Positions 1-6,974 of a stretch of DNA of 64,000 bases are shown here, one piece after another (position 1 is the stretch's first letter; each line of letters opens with the position of its first letter). The notes under the pieces are model-generated. The model searched no databases, had not been told where the DNA came from, and saw nothing but the letters and a program-made list of their open reading frames with translations. A program made the position numbers and the translations under genes. Source of the stretch: CAZDDI01 sp964504195 (GTDB lineage: Bacteria; Chloroflexota; Anaerolineae; B4-G1; SLSP01); NCBI GenBank assembly GCA_964504195.1, contig CAZDDI010000009.1, forward strand, positions 42,393 to 106,392, written 5' to 3'.

Positions 1-722
1 GGAATGCCCGTGCCGAGCGGATGTTGCTCCGCCAGATGCACGCCAACGGGGCGCAATGGGCTTACTTCGGTGTGGATACCTCGCGCGCCATGTTGGAACT
101 GGCGCAGGAAACGCTGGATGGTGAGCCGTACCCTGTCACCCTGCTGTTGGCCGATTTTACCCATCCCGACTTTTACGCTGCGCGTGACCGGCTCATGGCG
201 GGATTTGATGTGCGCATCTATGCCAGCCTCGGTGGCACCTTCGGTAACTTTGACCAGAACCAAATCGTTGCCGATTTGCACGCGCTTATTGCGCCGGGCG
301 ATTATTTTTACCTGGATGTGGTCCCCAAACCGGGGGACGCCGCCGGTGTCGCGCAGTTGGAGACCCGCTATACACAGTTGGCGGAAAACTATCACCGCTT
401 CTTCGATAGTGTTTTGGAGCGCTTGTGTATCCCGCAGGAGCACGGCGAAGTCATCAGTGAGATAGGTAGCGATCCCGATTTGGCAACGCTGCGCTGCACC
501 TTTCACTTTCGCGCCCGTGAGCAATTGCATTTTCCTTGCTTTGATGAAATGGTACCGTTGTATCCCGGTGAGACGTTGGAGCTGTTGACCATTCGTGCTT
601 ACGATGCGGATGCGTTGTGCGCGTTCATGGCACAGGCTGGATTTATGTGTGTGGCACAGTACCTCCCCGATGCCGGAGCACTCAGCCATCAATGGTTACG
701 CCTGCTGTTCGTGCGGGAGTAA
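1..722 (+). CDS. SAM-dependent methyltransferase-like protein, 5' truncated
   Basis: The reading frame is open from base 3 and runs off the left edge, so the N-terminus is missing; the first internal ATG is at 21. The visible 240 residues include YFGVDTSRAMLELA, which resembles the second strand and acidic loop of a Rossmann methyltransferase, then ADFTHPDF (motif II-like) and a YLDVVPKPGD stretch after the expected motif III. It most resembles class I SAM methyltransferases, possibly the histidine-methyltransferase (EgtD-like) group, but glycine-rich motif I is outside the window and the substrate cannot be named. The stop codon TAA (720-722) touches the 10-bp target duplication of the MITE that follows. 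Confidence 0.55.
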   Translation, partial: NARAERMLLRQMHANGAQWAYFGVDTSRAMLELAQETLDGEPYPVTLLLADFTHPDFYAARDRLMAGFDVRIYASLGGTFGNFDQNQIVADLHALIAPGDYFYLDVVPKPGDAAGVAQLETRYTQLAENYHRFFDSVLERLCIPQEHGEVISEIGSDPDLATLRCTFHFRAREQLHFPCFDEMVPLYPGETLELLTIRAYDADALCAFMAQAGFMCVAQYLPDAGALSHQWLRLLFVRE

Positions 723-731
723 ACCCGAATT

Positions 732-865
732 CAATGTCATTAAGTTAAGACCTGGCAGGTTTCGTAAAAATTGGGTGGGGTAGCATTTTACCAGTGCATA
801 ACGACGTTTTGTAGACTCAAGGTCTTGAAACCTGCCAGGTCTATGCCCTAAACTTAATGACACTG
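732..865 (+). mobile_element. 134-bp MITE, copy 1 (complete, with 10-bp target duplication)
   Basis: A non-coding element whose ends are inverted copies: left CAATGTCATTAAGTTAAG, and the right end read in reverse complement starts CAGTGTCATTAAG. A second inner pair (ACCTGGCAGGTTT and AAACCTGCCAGGT) completes a hairpin. The 10-bp direct repeat AACCCGAATT at 722-731 and 866-875 flanks it exactly, as expected of a target-site duplication. The copy at 56302-56435 has the same length and also has a 10-bp duplication. It carries no ORF, so mobilisation would need a transposase in trans. Confidence 0.85.
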
Positions 866-949
866 AACCCGAATTATCTTCAAATAAGGATAACTTAACA
901 GTGCGTACCTCATCTTTCAGGGGGCGCGCTTGTGTCAACTGGAGGCACT

Positions 950-1951
950 ATGCAAACTGAACGCCCTCTCATTGGCTTGGCGCTGGGCGGTGGCGGCATC
1001 CGTGGGCTGGCGCATCTGGGCGTCCTGGAAGTGCTGGAAGAGGCGCACATCCCCGTAGATTACCTCGCGGGGACGAGTATGGGCGGGCTGGTGGGCGCGG
1101 TCTACGCTGCCGGCGTGCCGGTGGCAGACGCCATCGCGTTCGCCAAACGCCTGGGCCTCATTGACATTGCTTCGCCCGATGGCAACTGGCGCGGATTGTT
1201 CGGCCATGCGAAAATAGCGAAGCTGCTCACCGAGCTGCTCGGCAGCGACGCGCTCACCTTCGAGGATTTGCGCATCCCGCTGAGCGTCGTGGCTACCGAT
1301 ATAGAGCGTGGTGAGATGGTGGTCTTCAACCGGGGGCCGCTCATCCCTGCGCTGCTGGCGACCTCCGCCTTCCCCATCATGTTCGCGCCGCTTCAGTACG
1401 AGGAGCGCTGGCTCATTGATGGCGGCATGGTCAACAATTTACCTGTAGACCTGGTGCGGCAGATGGGGGCGGAGCGTGTGCTCGGGGTGAATGTCCCGCC
1501 AAGTGTTACGCTCAGCCCCGAACACGATGCGGAGCAGGGCGCGCATGACCGGCTTTCGTTGCGTGCGTTGTTTTCATCGTTCTCACATCGTGCGCAGGAT
1601 TGGCAACTGCCGCTGATGATTGCGGAAACCGGCTGTAATTTGCCCATCGAAATTGCCAACCGCGAGCGGCTGCGCCGTTGCCCGTCGAACGTGCTGCTCG
1701 AAATCCACCAGCCTAACACCGGCACCTTCGCTACCGAGAAGGGCACCGCCGCTATCGAAGCCGGGCGGAAAGCAGCGCTGGCGGCCATCAGTGAAATCGT
1801 TAAACTGCGCGATACGCCCCGTCCTCGCGCGCTGCAATTGCAGTGGCAGCGCTTCAACCGGCGGCTGCGCCGGGCATGGGATGCCTTCAACGCGCCGGAT
1901 GTTAGTTGTTATCCGTCGCAACAAGATGAGAATCTAACGCAAAGGCGCTAA
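950..1951 (+). CDS. Patatin-like phospholipase
   Basis: A serine acyl hydrolase of the patatin/RssA type (333 aa), likely cleaving acyl chains from lipids in the cytoplasm or at the inner face of the membrane. Visible motifs: the oxyanion-hole loop GGGGIRG (residues 13-19), the nucleophile elbow GTSMG with Ser43, and the catalytic Asp157 in IDGG, giving the Ser-Asp dyad of the family. The ATG at 950 is chosen because GGAGG lies at 941-945; an in-frame GTG at 932 is less well placed. There is no signal peptide. A 10-bp inverted repeat starts at its last codons. Substrate unknown. Confidence 0.88.
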   Translation: MQTERPLIGLALGGGGIRGLAHLGVLEVLEEAHIPVDYLAGTSMGGLVGAVYAAGVPVADAIAFAKRLGLIDIASPDGNWRGLFGHAKIAKLLTELLGSDALTFEDLRIPLSVVATDIERGEMVVFNRGPLIPALLATSAFPIMFAPLQYEERWLIDGGMVNNLPVDLVRQMGAERVLGVNVPPSVTLSPEHDAEQGAHDRLSLRALFSSFSHRAQDWQLPLMIAETGCNLPIEIANRERLRRCPSNVLLEIHQPNTGTFATEKGTAAIEAGRKAALAAISEIVKLRDTPRPRALQLQWQRFNRRLRRAWDAFNAPDVSCYPSQQDENLTQRR

Positions 1952-1986
1952 GCCGCACAGGTTTTTTGGCGACACTGCGCCTTTGC
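1939..1986. repeat. Inverted repeat GCAAAGGCGC / GCGCCTTTGC
   Basis: Perfect 10-bp arms at 1939-1948 and 1977-1986 separated by 28 bp, spanning the stop codon of the patatin gene and the leader of the MazG-like gene. No T-tract follows the right arm, so it is not a classical terminator. The word CGCAAAGGCGC recurs in direct orientation at about 9508-9537. Confidence 0.6.
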
Positions 1987-2004
1987 ATGAGCCAGGAGTC
2001 CGCT

Positions 2005-2337
2005 ATGACACCCCAACAAACCGTTGTGCGATTCATAAGCGCACATGACTTGACTGCCTCGCCCCAGGCGCGGCTGCTCGACCTGGTCTCTGAAGTGGGC
2101 GAGCTGGCGAAAGAGCTGCTACGCGGCAGCGACTATGGGCGCGCGCCGCTCACGTTGCCCGCCACCTGGGCGGAGGAGCTCGGCGATGTGTACTTCGCGC
2201 TGCTCTGCCTCGCCGAGAGTACCGGCGTTGATCTCGAAGCGGCCCTGGAAGGCGTGCTGGTCAAATACGCTGCGCGGCTGGAGCAGACGGGGCAAGCAGG
2301 ATCAATGAAAAACTCACAGGGATTTACACGGAACTGA
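2005..2337 (+). CDS. MazG-like nucleotide pyrophosphohydrolase
   Basis: A short (110 aa) all-alpha NTP pyrophosphohydrolase-like protein. The metal-binding pattern of the MazG/dUTPase-like superfamily is visible as SEVGELAKELL followed about 30 residues later by EELGDVYFALL. These proteins hydrolyse (d)NTPs to monophosphates and PPi; this one is single-domain, about the size of the iMazG/RS21-C6 type. The ATG at 2005 is chosen because AGGAG lies at about 1994-1998; an upstream in-frame start would translate the spacer repeat. The last ~10 residues may be a low-complexity tail. Exact substrate unknown. Confidence 0.75.
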   Translation: MTPQQTVVRFISAHDLTASPQARLLDLVSEVGELAKELLRGSDYGRAPLTLPATWAEELGDVYFALLCLAESTGVDLEAALEGVLVKYAARLEQTGQAGSMKNSQGFTRN

Positions 2338-2346
2338 CGTTCCCCT

Positions 2347-2381
2347 CAGAGCACTTTGGCTCTGGCGGAGCGCTAGCTCCG
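2347..2381. repeat. Pair of small hairpins
   Basis: Two adjacent stem-loops, CAGAGCACTTTGGCTCTG (2347-2364) and CGGAGCGCTAGCTCCG (2366-2381). The same style of short-stem, 4-base-loop words recurs at 4498-4545, 6561-6617, 12122-12170, 43530-43565 and 60142-60197, always in spacers. They may act as weak terminators; no function is shown. Confidence 0.5.
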
Positions 2382-2459
2382 CGACCGGATAAGTTTTGAT
2401 ATTCATCATTTTTAGAGAAAGAGCATCATGATAAAAAAACCATCGCATTAATTCTACCC

Positions 2460-3821
2460 TTGCTGTTACTTGCTGCGTGCAACTTCTCTACGCCACCCGC
2501 CCCGCAACCCTCGCCGACGCCGCGCGCCACCGCGCTCCCCGCCACCCCAACGCCGCTGCCCACCGTGACGCCGCAGCCCACAGCCACCCCAACATTAGAC
2601 ACCCTTCAGGGCCAGGTAGTGTTTGTGTCTTACGCAACCATTGCGGATTGTGGATGGAATCAGGCCAACCTATGGGCGATGTATCCCGACGGCAGCCATC
2701 TGCGACCGTTGACCCAATCCGGGGCGGCGGCCTACATCCCGCAAACCTCACCGCCGACCCTGGTTTTCGCCGCTGGGGAAAGCGTGCGGTTGGATACGGA
2801 TTTGCTTTTCCAGATTCCACTCCCCGAGCGCTGCTACCAGACAGTTGATCTCCTATCATGCTCGCAAACCAGGTGTCACAATTTTAGTTTTTCGCCTTCA
2901 GGCCGTTATCTGGCTTTCAATGATGGATACTCAGACAGCATTGATTCGCCATTAAGTCTCCTGGATCTTCAAACCAATCGCGCCCTGTCCATTACAGTCG
3001 GAACCGATATTGTATGGCTTTCTGATGCGCAAGCCCTGATACTAGAAGACTGGTTTGAGGCGCCTCATAGGACCTATTTGTATTCGACCCTTACGGAAGA
3101 GCATCGTTATATGGGCATCGGGCGTCAAACCTTCTGGAATCCGCAACGCACCGCATTTGCCCAGGTGTCTTTAGGATTTATGATCTTCAATCAAAGCGTG
3201 TGGGGTTATCATGTAGCCACAGATACCATGATCCGCCCCGAGCATAACGAATTTGGCCCGTGGGTTGAGGATCAGCCCACCTGGACTGCTGATGGAACGC
3301 ACTTACTCTACACTGCATTGCCGTTGACGCAAACCGGATACCTGACTGAATTCGGCCCGCGCGCGATTTATCGTATCGGCGTTGATGGCGCAGGCGAACA
3401 GGTGCTCGTTAAAGATCCGCAGTTCAGCTACTTCATTCAAGGTTGGGCTGGCGATTATCTGTTGGTCCGGCGCATCCCTCACGCTCCCTACGCTTCTGAT
3501 CAGGGATGGATGTCTGATGAAGAGGGACTGTGTACGCTCTACGATCAAACCAGGAATGCGGTGTGCCCTGAGGCAGAAACTTTCGCGTTGGATTGGCGCA
3601 GCGGGGAGCTTTTCGCGTCTGCCCAGCTGCCGCCCCCCACACCGACTCCCTTGCCGCCTACCCCCGGCCCGGATTTGCAAACCGCGCCCATTTACCGCGC
3701 CCCAGATGGCACCTTCGCCCTCTACACCGGCCCGGATGGCAAAGCCCTGTGGCGCGTCCCGGCGCAAGGGACGCCTATCCAGATTGTCGCTGAGGGGCAG
3801 CGCTTCATCTACATACCTTAA
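2460..3821 (+). CDS. Lipoprotein with TolB-like repeats; start probably frameshifted
   Basis: The frame opens with a hydrophobic stretch ending in the lipobox LLAAC, then a Pro/Thr-rich linker, then about 350 residues with TolB/WD40-like words such as NLWAMYPDGSHLRPLT and SFSPSGRYLAFNDG, so an exported, lipid-anchored beta-propeller-like protein is likely. Only TTG (2460) is available as an in-frame start and it would remove most of the signal peptide. An ATG at 2428 with a purine-rich leader reads MIKK and then goes out of frame in a run of seven A; one extra A would give MIKKTIALILPLLLLAAC. This is either a real frameshift, a slippage site or a homopolymer error. Ligand unknown. Confidence 0.7.
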   Translation: MLLLAACNFSTPPAPQPSPTPRATALPATPTPLPTVTPQPTATPTLDTLQGQVVFVSYATIADCGWNQANLWAMYPDGSHLRPLTQSGAAAYIPQTSPPTLVFAAGESVRLDTDLLFQIPLPERCYQTVDLLSCSQTRCHNFSFSPSGRYLAFNDGYSDSIDSPLSLLDLQTNRALSITVGTDIVWLSDAQALILEDWFEAPHRTYLYSTLTEEHRYMGIGRQTFWNPQRTAFAQVSLGFMIFNQSVWGYHVATDTMIRPEHNEFGPWVEDQPTWTADGTHLLYTALPLTQTGYLTEFGPRAIYRIGVDGAGEQVLVKDPQFSYFIQGWAGDYLLVRRIPHAPYASDQGWMSDEEGLCTLYDQTRNAVCPEAETFALDWRSGELFASAQLPPPTPTPLPPTPGPDLQTAPIYRAPDGTFALYTGPDGKALWRVPAQGTPIQIVAEGQRFIYIP

Positions 3822-3966
3822 GGAGTCGGGCATACTCATCCGCGCATGACCAGCCATACTCTATGAAAGCCTTGCGCGCATATTGCCCGTACTGCGTAAA
3901 ACGTAATGCGTAAGAAGCTGTTGTTTCTACGTGTTCTAAAACTTTAAGGCTTTCATGGGAGACAGT

Positions 3967-4458
3967 ATGCAAGCGATTCTCTTTCACCCCATTGGCGTGA
4001 TTCGCACACCGTTCACGGAGTTGCAGGGGATGCCGATTCAGCCAGCCGGGGCGCGCGGCGTGCGGGGCACTATCGAATTGTTGCCAGAGTATGCTGCGGG
4101 GCTACACGATTTGGAGGGCTTCTCACATCTGGTGTTGCTCTATCACTTCCACCGCGTGGAGGGGGTCGCGCTGCAAGTGACGCCGTTCATGGATACCGTC
4201 TCGCGCGGGCTGTTCGCCACCCGCGCACCCCGGCGTCCCAACCCTATCGGCCTCTCGATGGTGCGCCTGGAACGCATCGCCGGGCCGCGCCTGCACCTGC
4301 TCGACGTGGATATGCTCGACGGCACACCCCTGCTCGACATTAAGCCCTATGTGCCCGCGTTCGATGCGGCGGAGAATGTCCGCACCGGCTGGCTAGAGGA
4401 AGCCAGCGCCCGGGTCGCCGCCACCCGCGCCGATGGACGTTTCACAAGCGAGGAATGA
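3967..4458 (+). CDS. trmO: tRNA (N6-threonylcarbamoyladenosine(37)-N6)-methyltransferase TrmO
   Basis: A 163-residue single-domain member of the TrmO/TsaA (UPF0066) family, which N6-methylates t6A37 in tRNA using SAM. Family signatures: the opening HPIGVIRTPF, the central DLEGFSHLVLLYHFH, the GLFATRAPRRPNPIG motif (substrate/SAM site), and LDGTPLLDIKPYVPAFD near the end. The ATG at 3967 follows TGGGAGA (3956-3962); the frame could open at 3955 but that lacks a ribosome site. The E. coli protein has an additional C-terminal domain not present here, as in many bacterial and archaeal members. Confidence 0.9.
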   Translation: MQAILFHPIGVIRTPFTELQGMPIQPAGARGVRGTIELLPEYAAGLHDLEGFSHLVLLYHFHRVEGVALQVTPFMDTVSRGLFATRAPRRPNPIGLSMVRLERIAGPRLHLLDVDMLDGTPLLDIKPYVPAFDAAENVRTGWLEEASARVAATRADGRFTSEE

Positions 4459-4468
4459 CTTCAAATAG

Positions 4469-4570
4469 CAGACTCAGTAGATCATGAAATGCTCCAAGGG
4501 GATCGCTAAATCCCCGTCCGGGGCTGGATCTGGCGATCCAGCCTGAGCAATCTGTGATCTACTGAGTCTG
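4469..4570. terminator. 102-bp nested palindrome between convergent genes
   Basis: Perfect 16-bp inverted ends CAGACTCAGTAGATCA (4469-4484) and its complement (4555-4570) enclose smaller hairpins, GGGGATCGCTAAATCCCC and GGCTGGATCTGGCGATCCAGCC. It sits between the 3' ends of trmO (plus) and the MFS gene (minus), so a bidirectional terminator is plausible. The perfect ends also suit a non-autonomous mobile repeat; part of one end recurs near 45210. Confidence 0.5.
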
Positions 4571-4617
4571 GCTCATGCAAAAGCGCAAAGAGAAAATCCA
4601 AAAAAAACTTAGCGGGT

Positions 4618-5829
4618 TTACTGGCGCGCCGCGTTGGCTTCATCGCGCGGCAGCTTCCACACCCCTAGCGACGCTACAAACGCCACAATGCCGCTGACGA
4701 AGAACGTCATCCGTAGCGTGGTGCGATCGGCAAACCAGCCGCCAAAGGTCGGGCCGATGCTGTTCGCCAGCGAGACGGCGGCGGTATCCAGGCCATAAGC
4801 CATCCCCGCGCGCCCTTCCGGCGCAAGCCGTCCCACATACGCACTCATCGTCGCCAGAATGCCGCCAATCGCAAAGCCCACCAGAATTTCACACACCGCC
4901 AGGAAAATGTAGGTGGGCGCGACGGCTTGCAGAATCAGGCTCACGCCGGCTAGCGCCGCGCAGCCGAGTAGAATGGGTCGCCCGCCGCGCCGGTCGGCCA
5001 GGCGACCTAACAGCGGTGCAGCGATGGCGCTGCTGATACCGGAAAACGTAGTCAACAGCCCCGAAGCCGAGCTCAACCAGGTTGTGCCGGAAGGTAATAG
5101 TTCCTGCACCAGCAGGGGCAACAACGGCAGCGCCATCCGCAATCCCAGCCGTAGAGCGAAGCTCAACAACAGCACAAATCCCAACAACGAGCCGATAAGC
5201 GCGCCTGTATTCTGGCGCAACCGCCGTGTCCACGGGCCTGTGTTATCGGAAACAGCGGGCGTAAACTCCTCTTTCACCAGGGTGACGATGATCAGCCCGC
5301 CCATCAGTAGAAACGTTGCCGTGAGCCAAAAAACTGCGCGATACCCGAACGTATCGGCAATCAGTCCGCCGACCAATGGGCCGAGCGACTGGCCCAGGAA
5401 CATCGCTAGTTGGAGCTGTCCGAGCGTTTCGCCCAGCCGGTGCTGCGGCGTGGTGCTGGCAACGAGCGTGGTGGCAGCGGCGACGGTGCCGGTCAACGCA
5501 CCCTGTAACAGCCGTAACAGCGCCAGCTGTTCGACGGTCTGCACCATACCCATGAGCGCGATTGTCAGCGCGCCGCTGAACATCGCCCGTACAACCATTG
5601 GCTTGCGCCCGTAGCGATCGCTTAACGTGCCCCAAATCGGCCCCATGATGCCCATCGCAAAGGCTGGGGCCGCTGCCACCAATCCCGACCAGGTGTTGAC
5701 TTCCGCTTCTAGCACACCCAGGTATTGTACATAGTAGGGCAAGATGGGCATGAAGGCGGCAAAGCCCATGATAGCTAAAAGTTCTGCAATCCATACCGCC
5801 CGAAAGTTGCGCTGCCAGGTGTGGTGCAT
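4618..5829 (-). CDS. MFS transporter, drug-efflux (DHA1) type
   Basis: A 403-residue major facilitator with about 12 hydrophobic segments, likely a proton-coupled exporter in the cytoplasmic membrane. MFS motif A is visible in the loop after TM2 as GTLSDRYGRKPMV, and its weaker counterpart in the second half as GRLADRRGGRP. A TM5 motif C-like stretch, LGQSLGPLVGG, is typical of antiporters. The start is preceded by GGGAGG. It is convergent with trmO and is not obviously in an operon. Substrate cannot be predicted. Confidence 0.88.
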   Translation of the reverse strand: MHHTWQRNFRAVWIAELLAIMGFAAFMPILPYYVQYLGVLEAEVNTWSGLVAAAPAFAMGIMGPIWGTLSDRYGRKPMVVRAMFSGALTIALMGMVQTVEQLALLRLLQGALTGTVAAATTLVASTTPQHRLGETLGQLQLAMFLGQSLGPLVGGLIADTFGYRAVFWLTATFLLMGGLIIVTLVKEEFTPAVSDNTGPWTRRLRQNTGALIGSLLGFVLLLSFALRLGLRMALPLLPLLVQELLPSGTTWLSSASGLLTTFSGISSAIAAPLLGRLADRRGGRPILLGCAALAGVSLILQAVAPTYIFLAVCEILVGFAIGGILATMSAYVGRLAPEGRAGMAYGLDTAAVSLANSIGPTFGGWFADRTTLRMTFFVSGIVAFVASLGVWKLPRDEANAARQ

Positions 5830-5875
5830 AGGCCTCCCAAAAAACGGAAAATAGTTTGCCCTGTATACCTATGTG

Positions 5876-6418
5876 CTATTTGAACAATGTCTCGAAAATA
5901 CCAACAATCAGATAATGCCCCCGATTTTGCGGATCTATGGTCTTGAATTCTACATGGGGGATAATAACTCCAGCCCCCATAATCGGTGTGTGTGAGATTC
6001 CCTGCCCATAAAAGCTGGGGGAATGGACATCTAGCATAAAGACTGAGTGGAATTCGCCACCGATCATCGTATTGGTGCGTTCTTGTGCCCAGGCTTTCAT
6101 CTCCTCAGTCAGGTTGCCGGTCTTTATAAAGAGCGAGACAATGTTAGGAATTTTGAAACGGAAGGCTTTGGGCATTTTGAAGAAGCTGTTGGCGTATTTA
6201 CGCGCTGCCTCATGTAATGTCTTTAGCACAGCGACATCACTTGAAAGCGTATCGGCATTGTGGACGAACAGGAAGTCCAACCCACCGAGTCCGGCCTTGC
6301 GGCGCGCATACAGCGGAACTGTAATGTGGTGGAAACTCTTGTTACGCTCCACCTCGAAGCCTTGTTTATCCTGAAGCAAGTATTCGTGAATCACACCTAA
6401 TGCGTCAGCTGCTTGCAT
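5876..6418 (-). CDS. Conserved-looking protein of unknown function
   Basis: I do not recognise this 180-residue protein. It has no signal peptide or membrane segment and reads as a compact alpha/beta domain, with repeated charged/aromatic words such as VERNKSFHHITVPLYARRK and FRFKIPNIVSLFIKTGN. The ATG at 6418 is preceded by AGAGGAGG, which makes it a convincing gene; extending upstream would translate the GAATAGCGAATGGC spacer repeat. It is divergent from the following spacer and 46 bp downstream of the MFS start, so the two could be cotranscribed. Confidence 0.65.
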   Translation of the reverse strand: MQAADALGVIHEYLLQDKQGFEVERNKSFHHITVPLYARRKAGLGGLDFLFVHNADTLSSDVAVLKTLHEAARKYANSFFKMPKAFRFKIPNIVSLFIKTGNLTEEMKAWAQERTNTMIGGEFHSVFMLDVHSPSFYGQGISHTPIMGAGVIIPHVEFKTIDPQNRGHYLIVGIFETLFK

Positions 6419-6434
6419 AGCGACCTCCTCTTGA

Positions 6435-6625
6435 AAATGGCGAATAGCGAATGGCGAATCAAAACTAGCGTAGCGCAAAGCGTCTGCTTCGCGTAGATGC
6501 GAACGGCGCATCTATGCGCGGTGCATTCATGCGCTGGCAGTTTGCGTTACACTTTCATCACGCGGATCTGGTGATCCACTTCGAGTATTCCTACTCTAAG
6601 GGGAACGGCAGTTCCTCACTTGTTC
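6435..6625. repeat. Spacer repeats: GAATAGCGAATGGC words and small hairpins
   Basis: Directly upstream of the ribosome site of the preceding gene is GCGAATAGCGAATGGCGAAT (about 6438-6457), which also precedes ftsL at about 60086-60121. Further on are hairpin words GGATCTGGTGATCC (about 6566) and GGAACGGCAGTTCC (about 6602), matching similar words at 60142-60197. No gene is evident in 6419-6974; the frame open at 6514-6723 lacks a ribosome site and overlaps the repeats. Confidence 0.5.
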
Positions 6626-6656
6626 GTTCAGCGTTGGGGAGCCAGAGGCTTGGGGT

Positions 6657-6790
6657 AACCCTTTGTTACGTTAAGACCTGGCGGGTTTCGTCCAAATTGA
6701 ATTTGACAGTATTTTACCGGTGAATGATGACCTCTTGTAGACTCAGAGCCTTCAAACCTGCCAGGTCTGTGCCTTAAATTCAATGACATC
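6657..6790 (+). mobile_element. 134-bp MITE family, copy 2 (decayed left end)
   Basis: The core matches copy 1: TTAAGACCTGGCGGGTTTCG, then a TTTTACCGGTGAATGATGACC-like middle cut by point changes, then TTCAAACCTGCCAGGTCTGT and TTCAATGACA at the right end. The left terminus has lost the TGTCATTAAG sequence and no clear target duplication remains, so this is an older insertion. The boundaries are approximate. Confidence 0.7.
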
Positions 6791-6869
6791 CTGCAAATCA
6801 TTATACTCCGTGTCAAGCAGCATGACAATGCAGCTTTGACCTTCTCGTTAGTTGGGCTATCATAGATTT

Positions 6870-6929
6870 AGCCACGAATTACGCGAATTAGCACGAAAAC
6901 TATTACACAAATTCGCGGAATTCGTGGCT
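6870..6929. repeat. AGCCACGAATT palindromic repeat, copy A
   Basis: A 60-bp spacer element with inverted ends AGCCACGAATTACGCGAATT and AATTCGCGGAATTCGTGGCT. A second member lies at 9567-9631, so the two bracket the subtilase gene. If translated it would add 41 residues to the subtilase, which is why the downstream ATG is preferred for that gene. Confidence 0.7.
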
Positions 6930-6974
6930 AAAAGCTACACAAACGCCATTCAGCACAACAGGGAGAAAAACGCA

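Noticed and set aside
6514..6723. 69-codon plus-strand frame in the 6.4-6.9 kb spacer
   Set aside because: No ribosome site, and it is built from hairpin words and the decayed MITE copy.
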